Assembly: GCA_020633295.1 (NCBI GenBank)
Contig: JACKDW010000006.1
Coordinates: 372,001 to 436,000 of the forward strand
Direction of reading: 5' to 3'
Length of the DNA: 64,000 bases
Origin: Myxococcales bacterium
GTDB taxonomy: Bacteria > Myxococcota_A > Polyangia > Nannocystales > Nannocystaceae
Shown in pieces: positions 24,842-34,829 of the stretch (positions are counted from its first letter, which is position 1; each line of letters opens with the position of its first letter). Position numbers and translations under genes: made by a program. The notes beneath the pieces are model-generated. The model saw only the letters and a list, made by a program, of their open reading frames with translations. It was not told where the DNA came from and searched no databases.

Positions 24842-26098
24842 TCACGCGCGCGGTCGACCGCTCGCCGCCCGACGCTCGCGCGCGCGGCGGTCCTGGGCCC
24901 GCGCGCGCCGGACGACCTCCGGGGGCTTGCCGAGGAAGAACGCGGCCGAGGGCACCCGGACCTCGGCGGCGACGCGACGCTGTCGCCAGCGGACGACGAC
25001 CGGGGTCATCGCGGCGCCGAACATGAAGCCGCCGATGTGCGCGTACCAGGCGAAGTCGACCTCGCTCGAGAACGCGGCCATCACGACCTGGCAGCCGATC
25101 CAGATGAGGACGTAGACCCAGACGGGGATCTTGACCTGGACGAAGATGAACGGGACGGTCTGCAGCAGGCGCGCGCGCGGGAACAGCCACAGGTAGGCCG
25201 CGAGCACGCCGGCGATCGCCCCGGACGCGCCGATCACCGGCGGGGACCCGGGGCTCGCGAGCAGGATCTGCAAGAGCGCGCCCGTCATGGCCGCGCCGAG
25301 CAGCAGCAGCGAGTAGCGCAGGCGCCCGAACAGGTGCTCGACGTTGTCGCCGAAGACGTAGAGGAAGTAGAGGTTGACGAGCAGGTGGGCCGCGTCGGCG
25401 TGGAACCACACGTGCGTCAGCGCCGTGTAGAGCAGCCGCGGATCGCTGCGGACCTCGGCGCCGACCAGCGCCCAGTCGCGCGCGTAGAAGATCCCGAACA
25501 CCGAGAGCTGGTAGAGCACGAGCAGCGCGCCGCCGAAGATGTAGACGACCCACGGGGTCCCGCGCGCCGGGTTCTCGACCTCGACGGGGAGCTGCGTGAG
25601 CAGCTGCGCCGCCCAGATGAAGCCGCGCTTGGCGAGCTTCAGGCTGCGCTCCTCCTGGCCCTCGCGCGTCGACGAGCCGGCGAGCTCGCGGCGCTCGTCG
25701 CCGTCGAGCCAGAGCCCGCGGCAGCGCGGGCAGCGATCGACCGGCGTGCGCAGCAGCCCGGGCAGCGCGTGCTCGTTCATGAATCCATGTCCTCTGGGAC
25801 ACATGCGATGGGCCGAGCGCCCCATCAGCGTCTTCAGCAGCCCCGGGTCGACCTCGGCGTCGCCGAGCGTGTCGAGCTCGCCCTGGTCGAACCACACGCC
25901 GAAGCACACGGGGCACGCGTCGAGCTCGAGCGTGCCCTCGGGCAGCGCGTCGGCGTCCTTGAGCTGCCGCCAGCGCCCGCGCGCGTCGCGATGCAGGTAG
26001 ATCGGCACGAGCTCGTGCAGGCTGCACGCGGGGCACTGCGCCGAGAGCGTGTCGCGGCCGTCTCGGTTGACGTCCGCGCCGCGCGTCGCCGCGTTCAC
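24842..26098 (-). CDS. Rhomboid-family intramembrane serine protease with two N-terminal zf-TFIIB zinc ribbons
   Basis: 418 residues from GTG 26098, with AGGA 8 bases upstream; a GTG at 26164 would add a low-complexity DER-repeat leader. Residues ~20-80 and ~95-140 are two zinc ribbons of zf-TFIIB type (CPACS ... LDACPVCFGVWFDQGEL and CPRGHGF ... DRCPRCRGLWLDGDE). A six- to seven-helix rhomboid domain follows (about 175-385). It contains the oxyanion Asn region HLLVNLYFLYVFGDN, the nucleophile motif GASGAIAG (Ser near residue 291) and the catalytic His in YAHIGGFMFG (near 353). The enzyme would cut transmembrane helices. The Arg-rich tail is cytoplasmic by prediction. It is divergent from the kinase gene at 26317. 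Confidence 0.87.
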   Translation of the reverse strand: MNAATRGADVNRDGRDTLSAQCPACSLHELVPIYLHRDARGRWRQLKDADALPEGTLELDACPVCFGVWFDQGELDTLGDAEVDPGLLKTLMGRSAHRMCPRGHGFMNEHALPGLLRTPVDRCPRCRGLWLDGDERRELAGSSTREGQEERSLKLAKRGFIWAAQLLTQLPVEVENPARGTPWVVYIFGGALLVLYQLSVFGIFYARDWALVGAEVRSDPRLLYTALTHVWFHADAAHLLVNLYFLYVFGDNVEHLFGRLRYSLLLLGAAMTGALLQILLASPGSPPVIGASGAIAGVLAAYLWLFPRARLLQTVPFIFVQVKIPVWVYVLIWIGCQVVMAAFSSEVDFAWYAHIGGFMFGAAMTPVVVRWRQRRVAAEVRVPSAAFFLGKPPEVVRRARAQDRRARERRAASGRPRA

Positions 26099-26316
26099 GC
26101 GCGGCGGTCCTGCTCGCGCGTCTCGCTCGTCTCGCTCGTCCTGCTCGGCTCGCTCGTCGCCCACGTCTCGCTCGAGGTTCGGCGATGCGCGCGGTCTTTG
26201 GCAATCGCGCGCGCTTTCAACCCCGCGCCCCCGATCGCGCGCGACGTCGGGACGCTCGCGGACGTCGCGCGTGCTATAGTGAGCGCCCGCTCCATGCCCT
26301 CACGAGGTCCCACGCA

Positions 26317-28062
<1,746 letters not shown>

Positions 28063-28069
28063 CGCGGGG

Positions 28070-28375
28070 ATGGCCGCGCAGCTCCGGATCGAGGACGCGT
28101 TCAACTTCACGGCCCACGCCGGGATCGCCGTCGGCGTGCTCGAGGGCGCCACGCTCCGTGTCGGTGACGCGGCCTCGATCCCGGCGTCGGCCACCAGGCC
28201 CGCGCGGCGCGGCGTCGTCGTCGGCATCGAGATGTTTCGCCGGCGCGTCGACGAGGCGGAGCCAGGCGACCGCGTGGGCGTGCTGATCGGGGGCCTGCGC
28301 GGGCGCGAGTTCGATCGCGGGGAGCTCGTGACCTTCACGCCCCAGCGCGCCGCGCCAGCCCCCGATCAACACTAA
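28070..28375 (+). CDS. Free-standing EF-Tu domain 2-like beta-barrel protein
   Basis: 101 residues. Nearly the whole protein lines up by eye with domain 2 of elongation factor Tu: RIEDAFNFTAHAGIAVGVLE and ATLRVGDAASIPA match the barrel start of EF-Tu, while VVGIEMFRRRVDEAEPGDRV and GVLIGGLRGREFDRGELVTF match the strongly conserved second half (VEMFRK, GvLLRGi, eRGqVl). There is no GTPase domain and no domain 3, so it cannot act as an elongation factor. It starts 7 bp after the kinase stop. EF-Tu is a known substrate of bacterial Ser/Thr kinases in some species, so a role as kinase partner or decoy is possible but is only inference. Confidence 0.8.
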   Translation: MAAQLRIEDAFNFTAHAGIAVGVLEGATLRVGDAASIPASATRPARRGVVVGIEMFRRRVDEAEPGDRVGVLIGGLRGREFDRGELVTFTPQRAAPAPDQH

Positions 28376-28424
28376 CAATTTCAGCGTCTTGGCGGATTTC
28401 TCGGCGGCGCTCGTCCAACTGGGC

Positions 28425-29201
28425 ATGACCACCGAGAACGCTCCGCTCAGCAACACCGCTGCCCTCATCATCGGCGCCACGCGCGGCCTCGGCCGCGGGA
28501 TCGCGCTCGCGCTCGCGCGCGCCGGCGCCACCGTCACCGCCGTCGGCCGCAGCGAGGACGCGCTCGCCTCCCTCGAGCTGGAGGGCGCGGGACGAATCGA
28601 CGTGGTGCGCGGCGACGCGACCGACGCGGCGCTGGCCCGCGCGCTGCTGCGCGAGCGCAGGCCGAACGCGCTGTTCATGGTCGCCGGCGCGACCCCCCGC
28701 ATGGCGCCGCTGCGCGACTACACGTGGGAGCAGCTCAGCGCGCCGTGGACGGTCGACGTCAAGGCGGCGTTCGTGTGGCTGCAGGCCGTGTTGACGACGC
28801 CGATGGCCGCCGGGGGCCGCGTGGTCCTCGTCTCGAGCGGCGCCGCGCTGCACGGCTCACCGCTCTCGGGGGGCTACGCCGGCGCGAAGCAGACGCAGCG
28901 CTTCCTCGCCCAGTACGCGCGCGGGGAGGCCGAGGAGGCGGGCCTCGAGCTGCGCGTGCAGTGTCTGCTGCCGCAGCTGAACCCGAACACGGCGCTCGGG
29001 CGCGCGGGGGTCGAGGCCTACGCGGCGCGGGCCGGCCTCGACCCCGAGACCTTCGTCGCGCGCCGCTTCGGCGACACGCCGCTGTCGCCGGCGCGCGCGG
29101 GTCAGGCTGCGGTCGAGCTGCTGCGAGACCCGTCGCGCGCCGAGCCCGACGAGTTCATGCTGCTCGGCGAGGGGCTGCGCGCGCTCCCGTCGAAGGGCTA
29201 G
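28425..29201 (+). CDS. Short-chain dehydrogenase/reductase
   Basis: 258 residues from ATG 28425 (MTTENAPLSNTAALIIGATR). It shows the Rossmann NAD(P) motif GATRGLGRG, an Arg after the second strand (AVGRSED) that suggests NADPH, a cofactor-ribose motif FMVAGATPR in place of NNAG, the catalytic Ser in VLVSSGAALHG and the YxxxK pair in YAGAKQTQ. This is a complete classical SDR active site. The substrate is unknown. It follows the kinase/EF-Tu-like pair by 49 bp and precedes the sigma factor by 56 bp on the same strand. Confidence 0.88.
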   Translation: MTTENAPLSNTAALIIGATRGLGRGIALALARAGATVTAVGRSEDALASLELEGAGRIDVVRGDATDAALARALLRERRPNALFMVAGATPRMAPLRDYTWEQLSAPWTVDVKAAFVWLQAVLTTPMAAGGRVVLVSSGAALHGSPLSGGYAGAKQTQRFLAQYARGEAEEAGLELRVQCLLPQLNPNTALGRAGVEAYAARAGLDPETFVARRFGDTPLSPARAGQAAVELLRDPSRAEPDEFMLLGEGLRALPSKG

Positions 29202-29257
29202 CCGGTCGTGGCGGGGTCGTGGGGAGGTTGCGGCGCGGCCGGAGACGGAGGACGATC

Positions 29258-30073
29258 ATGCACATGGCGAAACAAGCAGCTCGCGCGGACGAGACCGCGC
29301 GCGTCGCCGCGGCGCGGGCCGGCGAGGCGGGGGCCTTCGACGCGCTCGTCCGCCCGCTGCTGCCGCGGCTCAACGCGTTCGCGTACCGCATGGTCGCGCA
29401 CCCGGAGGACGCGGCCGAGCTGGTCCAGGACGCGCTGCTCAAGGCGCACCAGCGGCTGGCGAGCTTCCGCGGCGACGCGAGCTTCTCGACCTGGCTGTTC
29501 GCGATCCTCACGCGCCGCTGCCTCGACCACCTCAACGCGCGCAGGCGCTGGCGCCGGGACGCGCAGGCGCACACCCGGGAGAGCCCGGACGCGCCCCATC
29601 ACCGCGTCGGCGCGGAGCTGCGCAGACCCGAGGCGCGCTTCGAAGCGCGCGAGCACATCGCGTTCTGCTTCTCGTGCGTGAGCCGCTCGCTGCCGCCGGA
29701 GGAGGCCGCGGCGATCTTCCTGCGCGAGGTGTTCGGCTTCAAGAACCGCGAGGCCGCGCGCGTCTGCGGCGTGAGCGAGTCGGTGCTGCGCCACCGCCTG
29801 TCCGCCGGGCGACAGGCGATGCAGGACGCCTTCGACGACCTGTGCGGGCTCGTCAACAAGCGCGGCGTGTGTCACCAGTGCGCCGGGCTGCGGGACCACG
29901 CGCCCGCCGAGAACCGCGGCGCGCCGCCGCCGGATCTGTCGGGCGCGCGCGACGACGCGTACCGGCGACGCCTGACGATCGTCCAGGACGCGGATCTCGA
30001 GTCCGGGAGCTCCGCCGCGCTCCACCGCCTGATGTTCCGGGCGGTCGACGCCGTGGAGCGAGCGGCGCGCTGA
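29258..30073 (+). CDS. RNA polymerase sigma factor, sigma-70/ECF family, with C-terminal CxxC extension
   Basis: 271 residues from ATG 29258, supported by GGAGG six bases upstream. Region 2 is clear: FDALVRPLLPRLNAFAYRMV, EDAAELVQDALLKAHQRL, FRGDASFSTWLFAILTRRCLDHL. Region 4 follows: LPPEEAAAIFLREVFGFKNR and EAARVCGVSESVLRHRLSAG. A 75-residue tail starts with KRGVCHQCAGLRDHAP, a possible zinc- or redox-sensing motif not found in minimal ECF factors. No anti-sigma gene is adjacent, so the tail may regulate the factor in cis. Target promoters are not known. Confidence 0.85.
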   Translation: MHMAKQAARADETARVAAARAGEAGAFDALVRPLLPRLNAFAYRMVAHPEDAAELVQDALLKAHQRLASFRGDASFSTWLFAILTRRCLDHLNARRRWRRDAQAHTRESPDAPHHRVGAELRRPEARFEAREHIAFCFSCVSRSLPPEEAAAIFLREVFGFKNREAARVCGVSESVLRHRLSAGRQAMQDAFDDLCGLVNKRGVCHQCAGLRDHAPAENRGAPPPDLSGARDDAYRRRLTIVQDADLESGSSAALHRLMFRAVDAVERAAR

Positions 30074-30125
30074 GGGCGTCGCGCGCGGCCGCGACGCGGA
30101 CGTTCACCCGCGATACACTCGCGTG

Positions 30126-31229
30126 ATGTGGAGGCGCCGCGTCTGCGGGCTCGTGCTCGGAGTCGGCGCGCTCGGCTGCGCGACCGCAGCGAGCGACGCG
30201 ACGTCGACACCAGGCGAGGCGTGCTCGCGCGTGACGGTGGAGGCCGACACGCGGCTCCGAACCCGACGCGGGCTGCGAGGCAGCCGAGACGCCACGGCGC
30301 TGTGGATCGACCCGGCGGGCGTCCCCCGCGTGACGTGGACCCGCACGTGGTGGAGCGCCAGCACGCGGGGGCGCGCGCACCGGGAGCTGGTCCACGCGCG
30401 CCCGTCGGGTCGGCGCTTCGTCGTGACGGCCGAGCCGGCGCCTCCGACGTGGTCCCGCGTCCCCGACGAGGCGCGCTTCGACGGCGCGCGCTGGTACGCC
30501 GTCCGCCGCGGGCCGGGCCCCGAGCAAGAGCTCTGGAGCGGACCGCCGTGGCGCGCGGTCGTCGACCTGCGCGGACAGAGTCTGTTCCCGCTGCGGCTGG
30601 GGCGCGACGGCAGCCTGCTGCTCGTCACGCTCGACGCCGAGCGCGGGACGTCGGCGCCCTTTCGCGCTCGACGGCTCGTCGCGGGCGAGGTCGTTGAGGA
30701 CCGCGAGCAGGCGACCCGCGAGGCGATCGAGGACGCCTGGAGTCGTCACGGCGAGCCCCGCTCACCTCGAGTCGTCGACGGGCGCGTTGAGCTCCTGGCC
30801 GCCGACGGGTGGACGCCGCTCCCGCTCCAGTGGCCGACATCGATCCCGCGTGATCCCGAATTCGACAGCCTGGACGTCGCCTCGCGGGACGGCCGGGCCT
30901 TCGTCGTCGGCCTCGCGTGGCGACCGCGAGGGCCGGCGATCGAGCACGAGCACGCGCACCGCGACGGCGCCCCGTCCACGACGTACCGCGACGAGCGCGT
31001 CGGCGCGGGGACGCTCGTGGTCTGGCCGATCCGCGATCACGGGGCCCCGCCGATCGTCGCGCGCGGGCTCCGACTCCACGAGCATCAGCGGCCGAGCGTC
31101 GCGCTCGGCCCGCGCGGCGAGCTGCACGTGCTGCTCCACGACGCGTACGCCTCGGGCTTCGCCAACGATCGCTACGTCCGCCTGCGCTGCGAGCCCGCGC
31201 GCGCGCCGGACGAACAACATGACCCATAG
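30126..31229 (+). CDS. Hypothetical lipoprotein with possible propeller fold
   Basis: About 367 residues from ATG 30126 (a GTG sits at 30123). The signal ends in a lipobox, LGVGALGCAT. The mature part is rich in Trp and Arg and in short strand-turn repeats (ATALWIDPAGVPRVTWTRTW, LFPLRLGRDGSLLLVTLD, RPSVALGPRGELHVLLHDAY), which resemble sialidase- or WD-type propeller blades. No specific family is recognised. It follows the sigma-factor gene by 52 bp. The sequence after its stop turns briefly AT-rich (CATATTAAAC) before the convergent gene at 31280. Confidence 0.6.
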   Translation: MWRRRVCGLVLGVGALGCATAASDATSTPGEACSRVTVEADTRLRTRRGLRGSRDATALWIDPAGVPRVTWTRTWWSASTRGRAHRELVHARPSGRRFVVTAEPAPPTWSRVPDEARFDGARWYAVRRGPGPEQELWSGPPWRAVVDLRGQSLFPLRLGRDGSLLLVTLDAERGTSAPFRARRLVAGEVVEDREQATREAIEDAWSRHGEPRSPRVVDGRVELLAADGWTPLPLQWPTSIPRDPEFDSLDVASRDGRAFVVGLAWRPRGPAIEHEHAHRDGAPSTTYRDERVGAGTLVVWPIRDHGAPPIVARGLRLHEHQRPSVALGPRGELHVLLHDAYASGFANDRYVRLRCEPARAPDEQHDP

Positions 31230-31279
31230 AGCATATTAAACCTCGCGCGCCGGTCGTCGCGCGCGTCCCCGCGTCGTCG

Positions 31280-32493
31280 TCACTCGCCGTCGGGGCGCGT
31301 CGCCTGCAGCTCGATGTCGAGGCCGATCGTGAGCGACGGGCCGCCGCCCTGCGCCCGCAGCTCGAGCTCGGACTTCAGCGCCATCTCGACCCACTGCGGG
31401 AACAGCTCGTCGAGCTCGAGGCGCATGCGGCCCGTCCCCTCGGCCGCGTAGGACACCAGCTCGACGCGCGCGCCGGCGAGCTCTGCGGGCGCCGTGATCG
31501 GCTGCGGCTCCGCGGACTGCACCACTTCGAACGCCAGCTCGAGCTCGTCGCCGCGGCGCGACCGCAGCTGGCAGATCGCGGTGTGCAGCAGCGAGATCCC
31601 GTCCTTGCGCGAGCGCGGCGCGCTCACCGACCAGCGCGCGCCCTCGCCGATCGGCTCGTCGGGGAGCGGCACCGTCAGCTGCGACAGCGTCTCCCGCAGA
31701 CCCTCGATCGTGCCTCGGAGCTCGCGCGACGCCTCCTCGCCCGCGAGCGCGTCGGGGAGCTCGACCTCGGCCTCGCGCACCACCCCGCGCGCGTCGATCA
31801 GCAGGTAGCCGCGCGCGCCCTTGAGCCGCGGGAGCTGCTGCCGGAGCGCGCGCGCGGCCGTAGCGATCTGACCTGGCTCTTCGAGCACCAGCGCGTCGAG
31901 CAGCTCGACCTCGCCGTGGCGCGCGCCGCCCTCGGCCTCGCCGCCCATGGTGATCCGCATCGTCGTGCGCGTGCGCGGCAGCTTGAGCGAGAGGGGGCCG
32001 CCGCGCAGCGTCACGCGCATGTCGATCACGAGCGTCTGCGCCTCGCCTTCCTGCGGCGCGTAGCGGACCGGCGCGCGCGAGCCCCCCGCGCCGCCGCCGG
32101 CCTCGAGCAGCGCGACCTCGGGCTCCGGCGGCGACCAGTCGAGTTCGTCGTCATCGTCGTCACCGCGCTCGCGGCGGACTTCGTCGTCGTCGCGTTCGTC
32201 GTCGTCGTCGTCTTCGTGCCCGCCGGCCCCGCCCGTCGCGCCCTCGTGGTCGTCGCGCCGCGAGGCGTCGAGCAGCGCCTGCGCCCGCGCCTGCGCCCGC
32301 TGCCGCCGCGCCTGCGCCCGCGAGCCCGCGTCCTCGGACTCCGCGCTCGTCGTGCGCCCGCCTGCGCGCGCTCCGAGGCCGCCGCGTCGACCTGCGCCCC
32401 GCCGGGCGTCGCCGCGGAGCGGCCGAGCGCGAGCACGAGCGCGAGCGCGAGGCCGCAGGCGGCGAGCAGCGCGTAGATCCAGCGGCGCGACAT
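31280..32493 (-). CDS. Exported protein of unknown function, split by an apparent frameshift
   Basis: ATG 32493 begins MSRRWIYALLAACGLALALV, a signal or anchor. That frame soon becomes an implausible Arg/Thr-rich run that stops at 32026. A different frame, open upstream of 32029 but with no in-frame start, reads SAESEDAGSRAQARRQRAQA, then a very acidic linker (HEDDDDDERDDDE), then LDWSPPEPEVALLEAG and APQEGEAQTLVIDMRVTLRG, and continues to 31280. One missing base between about 32350 and 32400 would join the two into one protein of about 400 residues. The folded C-terminal part (~280 residues) is beta-rich and unrecognised (GARWSVSAPRSRKDGISLLH). Alternatively, a 249-residue protein starts at GTG 32029 by GTGA coupling. 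It lies 24 bp after recD2. Confidence 0.6.
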
Positions 32494-32517
32494 CTCGGTG
32501 ATGCTACACGAAGCGAA

Positions 32518-34776
32518 TCAGTCGACGCGCACCACCGTCGCCTCGCCGAGGCCGCGGGTCAGCGCCCGCTCGAGCCGGGCCGCGAGCCCGGTGTAGCGAC
32601 GGGCCGCGTCGCCCCGGCGCACGGCCTGCGAGATCGCCCGCGGGTCGCCGACGACGACGCACAGCCGACGCGCGCGCGTGATCGCGGTGTACAGGAGGTT
32701 GCGGCGCAGCATCACGTGGTGCTCGCCGAGCAGCGGCACGATCACCGCCGGGAACTCGCTGCCCTGGCTCTTGTGGATCGAGATCGCGTAGGCGAGCTGC
32801 AGCGACGAGATCTGCTTGTGGTCGTAGTTCAGCGGCACGCCGTCGACCTCGACGACGAGCGAGCGCTCCTCGGGGTCGACGTGCGAGACCACGCCGATGT
32901 CGCCGTTGAACACGCCGCGCTCGTGGTCGTTGCGGATCTGCATGACGCGGTCGCCGACCCGGAACAGCCGCGGCGGCGCGCGCCCGATGCCCGGCAGCTC
33001 GAGCTCGCGGGCGCCCGCGGTGTGGTGGGCCTGCAGCGCGAGGTTGAACGCGAGCGTGCCGGCGCGGCCCTTGTGCATCGGGCACAGGATCTGGACGTCG
33101 TTGCGGGCGTCGAGCTTGTAGGCCTCGGGCGCGCGCTCGACCGCGATCTTGACGACGAGCTCGTGGGCTCGCTGGGGGTCGCGCGCGCTGACGACGAAGA
33201 ACTCGCCGGCGGCGTCGCTGTCGGGGTCGGGGCGCTCGCCGCGGAGCACGCGGTGCGCGTTGCGGACGATCGAGGAGCCCTCGGCCTGGCGGAAGATCTG
33301 GTTGAGGCGGACCACCGGGATCGGCGAGCTCGGGCGCTCGGCGGCGGCGATGATGTCGCGCAGGACGTTGCCGGGGCCGACCGAGGGCAGCTGATCGATG
33401 TCGCCGACGATCAGCAGGCGGTGCTCGGGCGTCAGCGCCGAGAGCAGCGCCTCGGCCAGCGGCAGGTCGAGCATCGAGGCCTCGTCGATGACGACCAGCC
33501 CCTGCGGCAGCGGGTTGTTGGTGTGGTACGTGAACGCGCCGCTGTCGCCCTGGATCTCGAGCAGGCGGTGGATCGTCGTCGCCCGCTGACCTGTCGCCTC
33601 GGACAGGCGCTTGGCCGCGCGCCCCGTCGGCGCGGCCAGGAACAGCTCGACCTTGTTGGCGACCGCCAGCTCGATGATCTGGCGCGTGACCGTGGTCTTG
33701 CCCGTGCCGGGGCCGCCGGTGAGGATCGCCAGCCCGGCCTCGGCGACCGCCTCGACGGCGCGCCGCTGACCCGGGCTCAGGGTCTCCGGCAGCGCGCCGA
33801 CCGCCCACGGGGAGTGCGGGGCCACGGCGAGCTGCGCGAGCGCCCGCGCCACCGCGACCTCCGCGTCGACGAACGGCGCCGGGAACACCAGGAGCAGCGA
33901 CTCGCCGCGCGTCTCCTGGATCAGCGCGTCCTCGGCGACCAGGCGCTCGACCCCCTCGCGCACGCGCGGGCCGGGCAGCTCGAGGATCTGCGCCGCGTTC
34001 ATCACCAAGCGATCCAGCGGCAGCGCGCAGTGCCCCTCGGACTCGGCGCGCTCGAGCGTGTACAGCAGCCCCGCGTCGACGCGCTCATCGGAGTCGAGCG
34101 AGACGCCGACGGCGCGGGCGATGCGATCCGCCGTCATGAAGCCGATCCCGCGGATGTCGCGGGCCAGGCGATACGGGCGCTCGCGGACCATATCTATGGC
34201 CTCTTCGCCGTAGCGGCGAAAGATCCGCGACGCGTGGTACACGGGGACCTCGAGCTCGATCAGCAGGTTCTCGACCGCCGCCTCCGGCCCGTGGCGCGAC
34301 TCGTGGTACTCGAGCACGCGCTCGAGGGTCTTCTCGCCGATGCCGCTGACCTCGAGCAGGCGCCGCGGCTGGCGATCGAGGATCGTCAGCGTGTCCGCGC
34401 CGAAGCGCTGGATAATCCGCTCGGCGCGATCGGGCCCGAGCCCGGGGTAGCGCTCGAGTCGCCGCTGGATCCCCGCGGTCGTCGTCGGCGCCTTGATCAC
34501 GAGCCGGGCGAAGCGAAACTGTCGCCCGTACGTCGGGTGGTCGGCCCACTCGCCCGCGGCCGAGACCTCGGCGTCCTCCTCGACGCCGCGGGTTCGCCCG
34601 ACCCAAGTAGCGACCTCCTGGGCGCCGGGCGAGCGCACGCGCAGGATCGTGAAGCGCGAGTCCGCGAAGTACCGCGAGCTGACGACGACCCCCTCGAGCT
34701 GCTCCTCCTCGGACTCCGCGCCTTTCGCGCGAGACCCGCCGACCCCATCGAAGCCGTGAAATCCTCCACTCACCAT
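32518..34776 (-). CDS. recD2: RecD2-type (RecD/TraA) ATP-dependent 5'-3' DNA helicase
   Basis: Superfamily 1B helicase of about 752 residues from ATG 34776 (MVSGGFHGFDG). An OB-like N-terminus (VVVSSRYFADSRFTILRVRS) is followed by tandem helix-hairpin-helix motifs (PGLGPDRAERIIQRFG, VSGIGEKTLERVLEY, RDIRGIGFMTADRIA). These mark RecD2 rather than the RecBCD subunit. Walker A is GGPGTGKTTV (about residue 355), Walker B VVIDEASMLD, then GDIDQLPSVGPGNVL. The C-terminal UvrD-like motif is YAISIHKSQGSEFPAVIVPL, followed by LLYTAITRARRL. No recB or recC is nearby. It likely acts in DNA repair. The frame is open to 35238, where it only shadows the upstream lipoprotein gene. Confidence 0.95.
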   Translation of the reverse strand: MVSGGFHGFDGVGGSRAKGAESEEEQLEGVVVSSRYFADSRFTILRVRSPGAQEVATWVGRTRGVEEDAEVSAAGEWADHPTYGRQFRFARLVIKAPTTTAGIQRRLERYPGLGPDRAERIIQRFGADTLTILDRQPRRLLEVSGIGEKTLERVLEYHESRHGPEAAVENLLIELEVPVYHASRIFRRYGEEAIDMVRERPYRLARDIRGIGFMTADRIARAVGVSLDSDERVDAGLLYTLERAESEGHCALPLDRLVMNAAQILELPGPRVREGVERLVAEDALIQETRGESLLLVFPAPFVDAEVAVARALAQLAVAPHSPWAVGALPETLSPGQRRAVEAVAEAGLAILTGGPGTGKTTVTRQIIELAVANKVELFLAAPTGRAAKRLSEATGQRATTIHRLLEIQGDSGAFTYHTNNPLPQGLVVIDEASMLDLPLAEALLSALTPEHRLLIVGDIDQLPSVGPGNVLRDIIAAAERPSSPIPVVRLNQIFRQAEGSSIVRNAHRVLRGERPDPDSDAAGEFFVVSARDPQRAHELVVKIAVERAPEAYKLDARNDVQILCPMHKGRAGTLAFNLALQAHHTAGARELELPGIGRAPPRLFRVGDRVMQIRNDHERGVFNGDIGVVSHVDPEERSLVVEVDGVPLNYDHKQISSLQLAYAISIHKSQGSEFPAVIVPLLGEHHVMLRRNLLYTAITRARRLCVVVGDPRAISQAVRRGDAARRYTGLAARLERALTRGLGEATVVRVD

Positions 34777-34829
34777 CGCCGTCGGGCCTGCAGGGAGGCT
34801 TACCACGACCGCCGTGTCCACCGCTTGTT

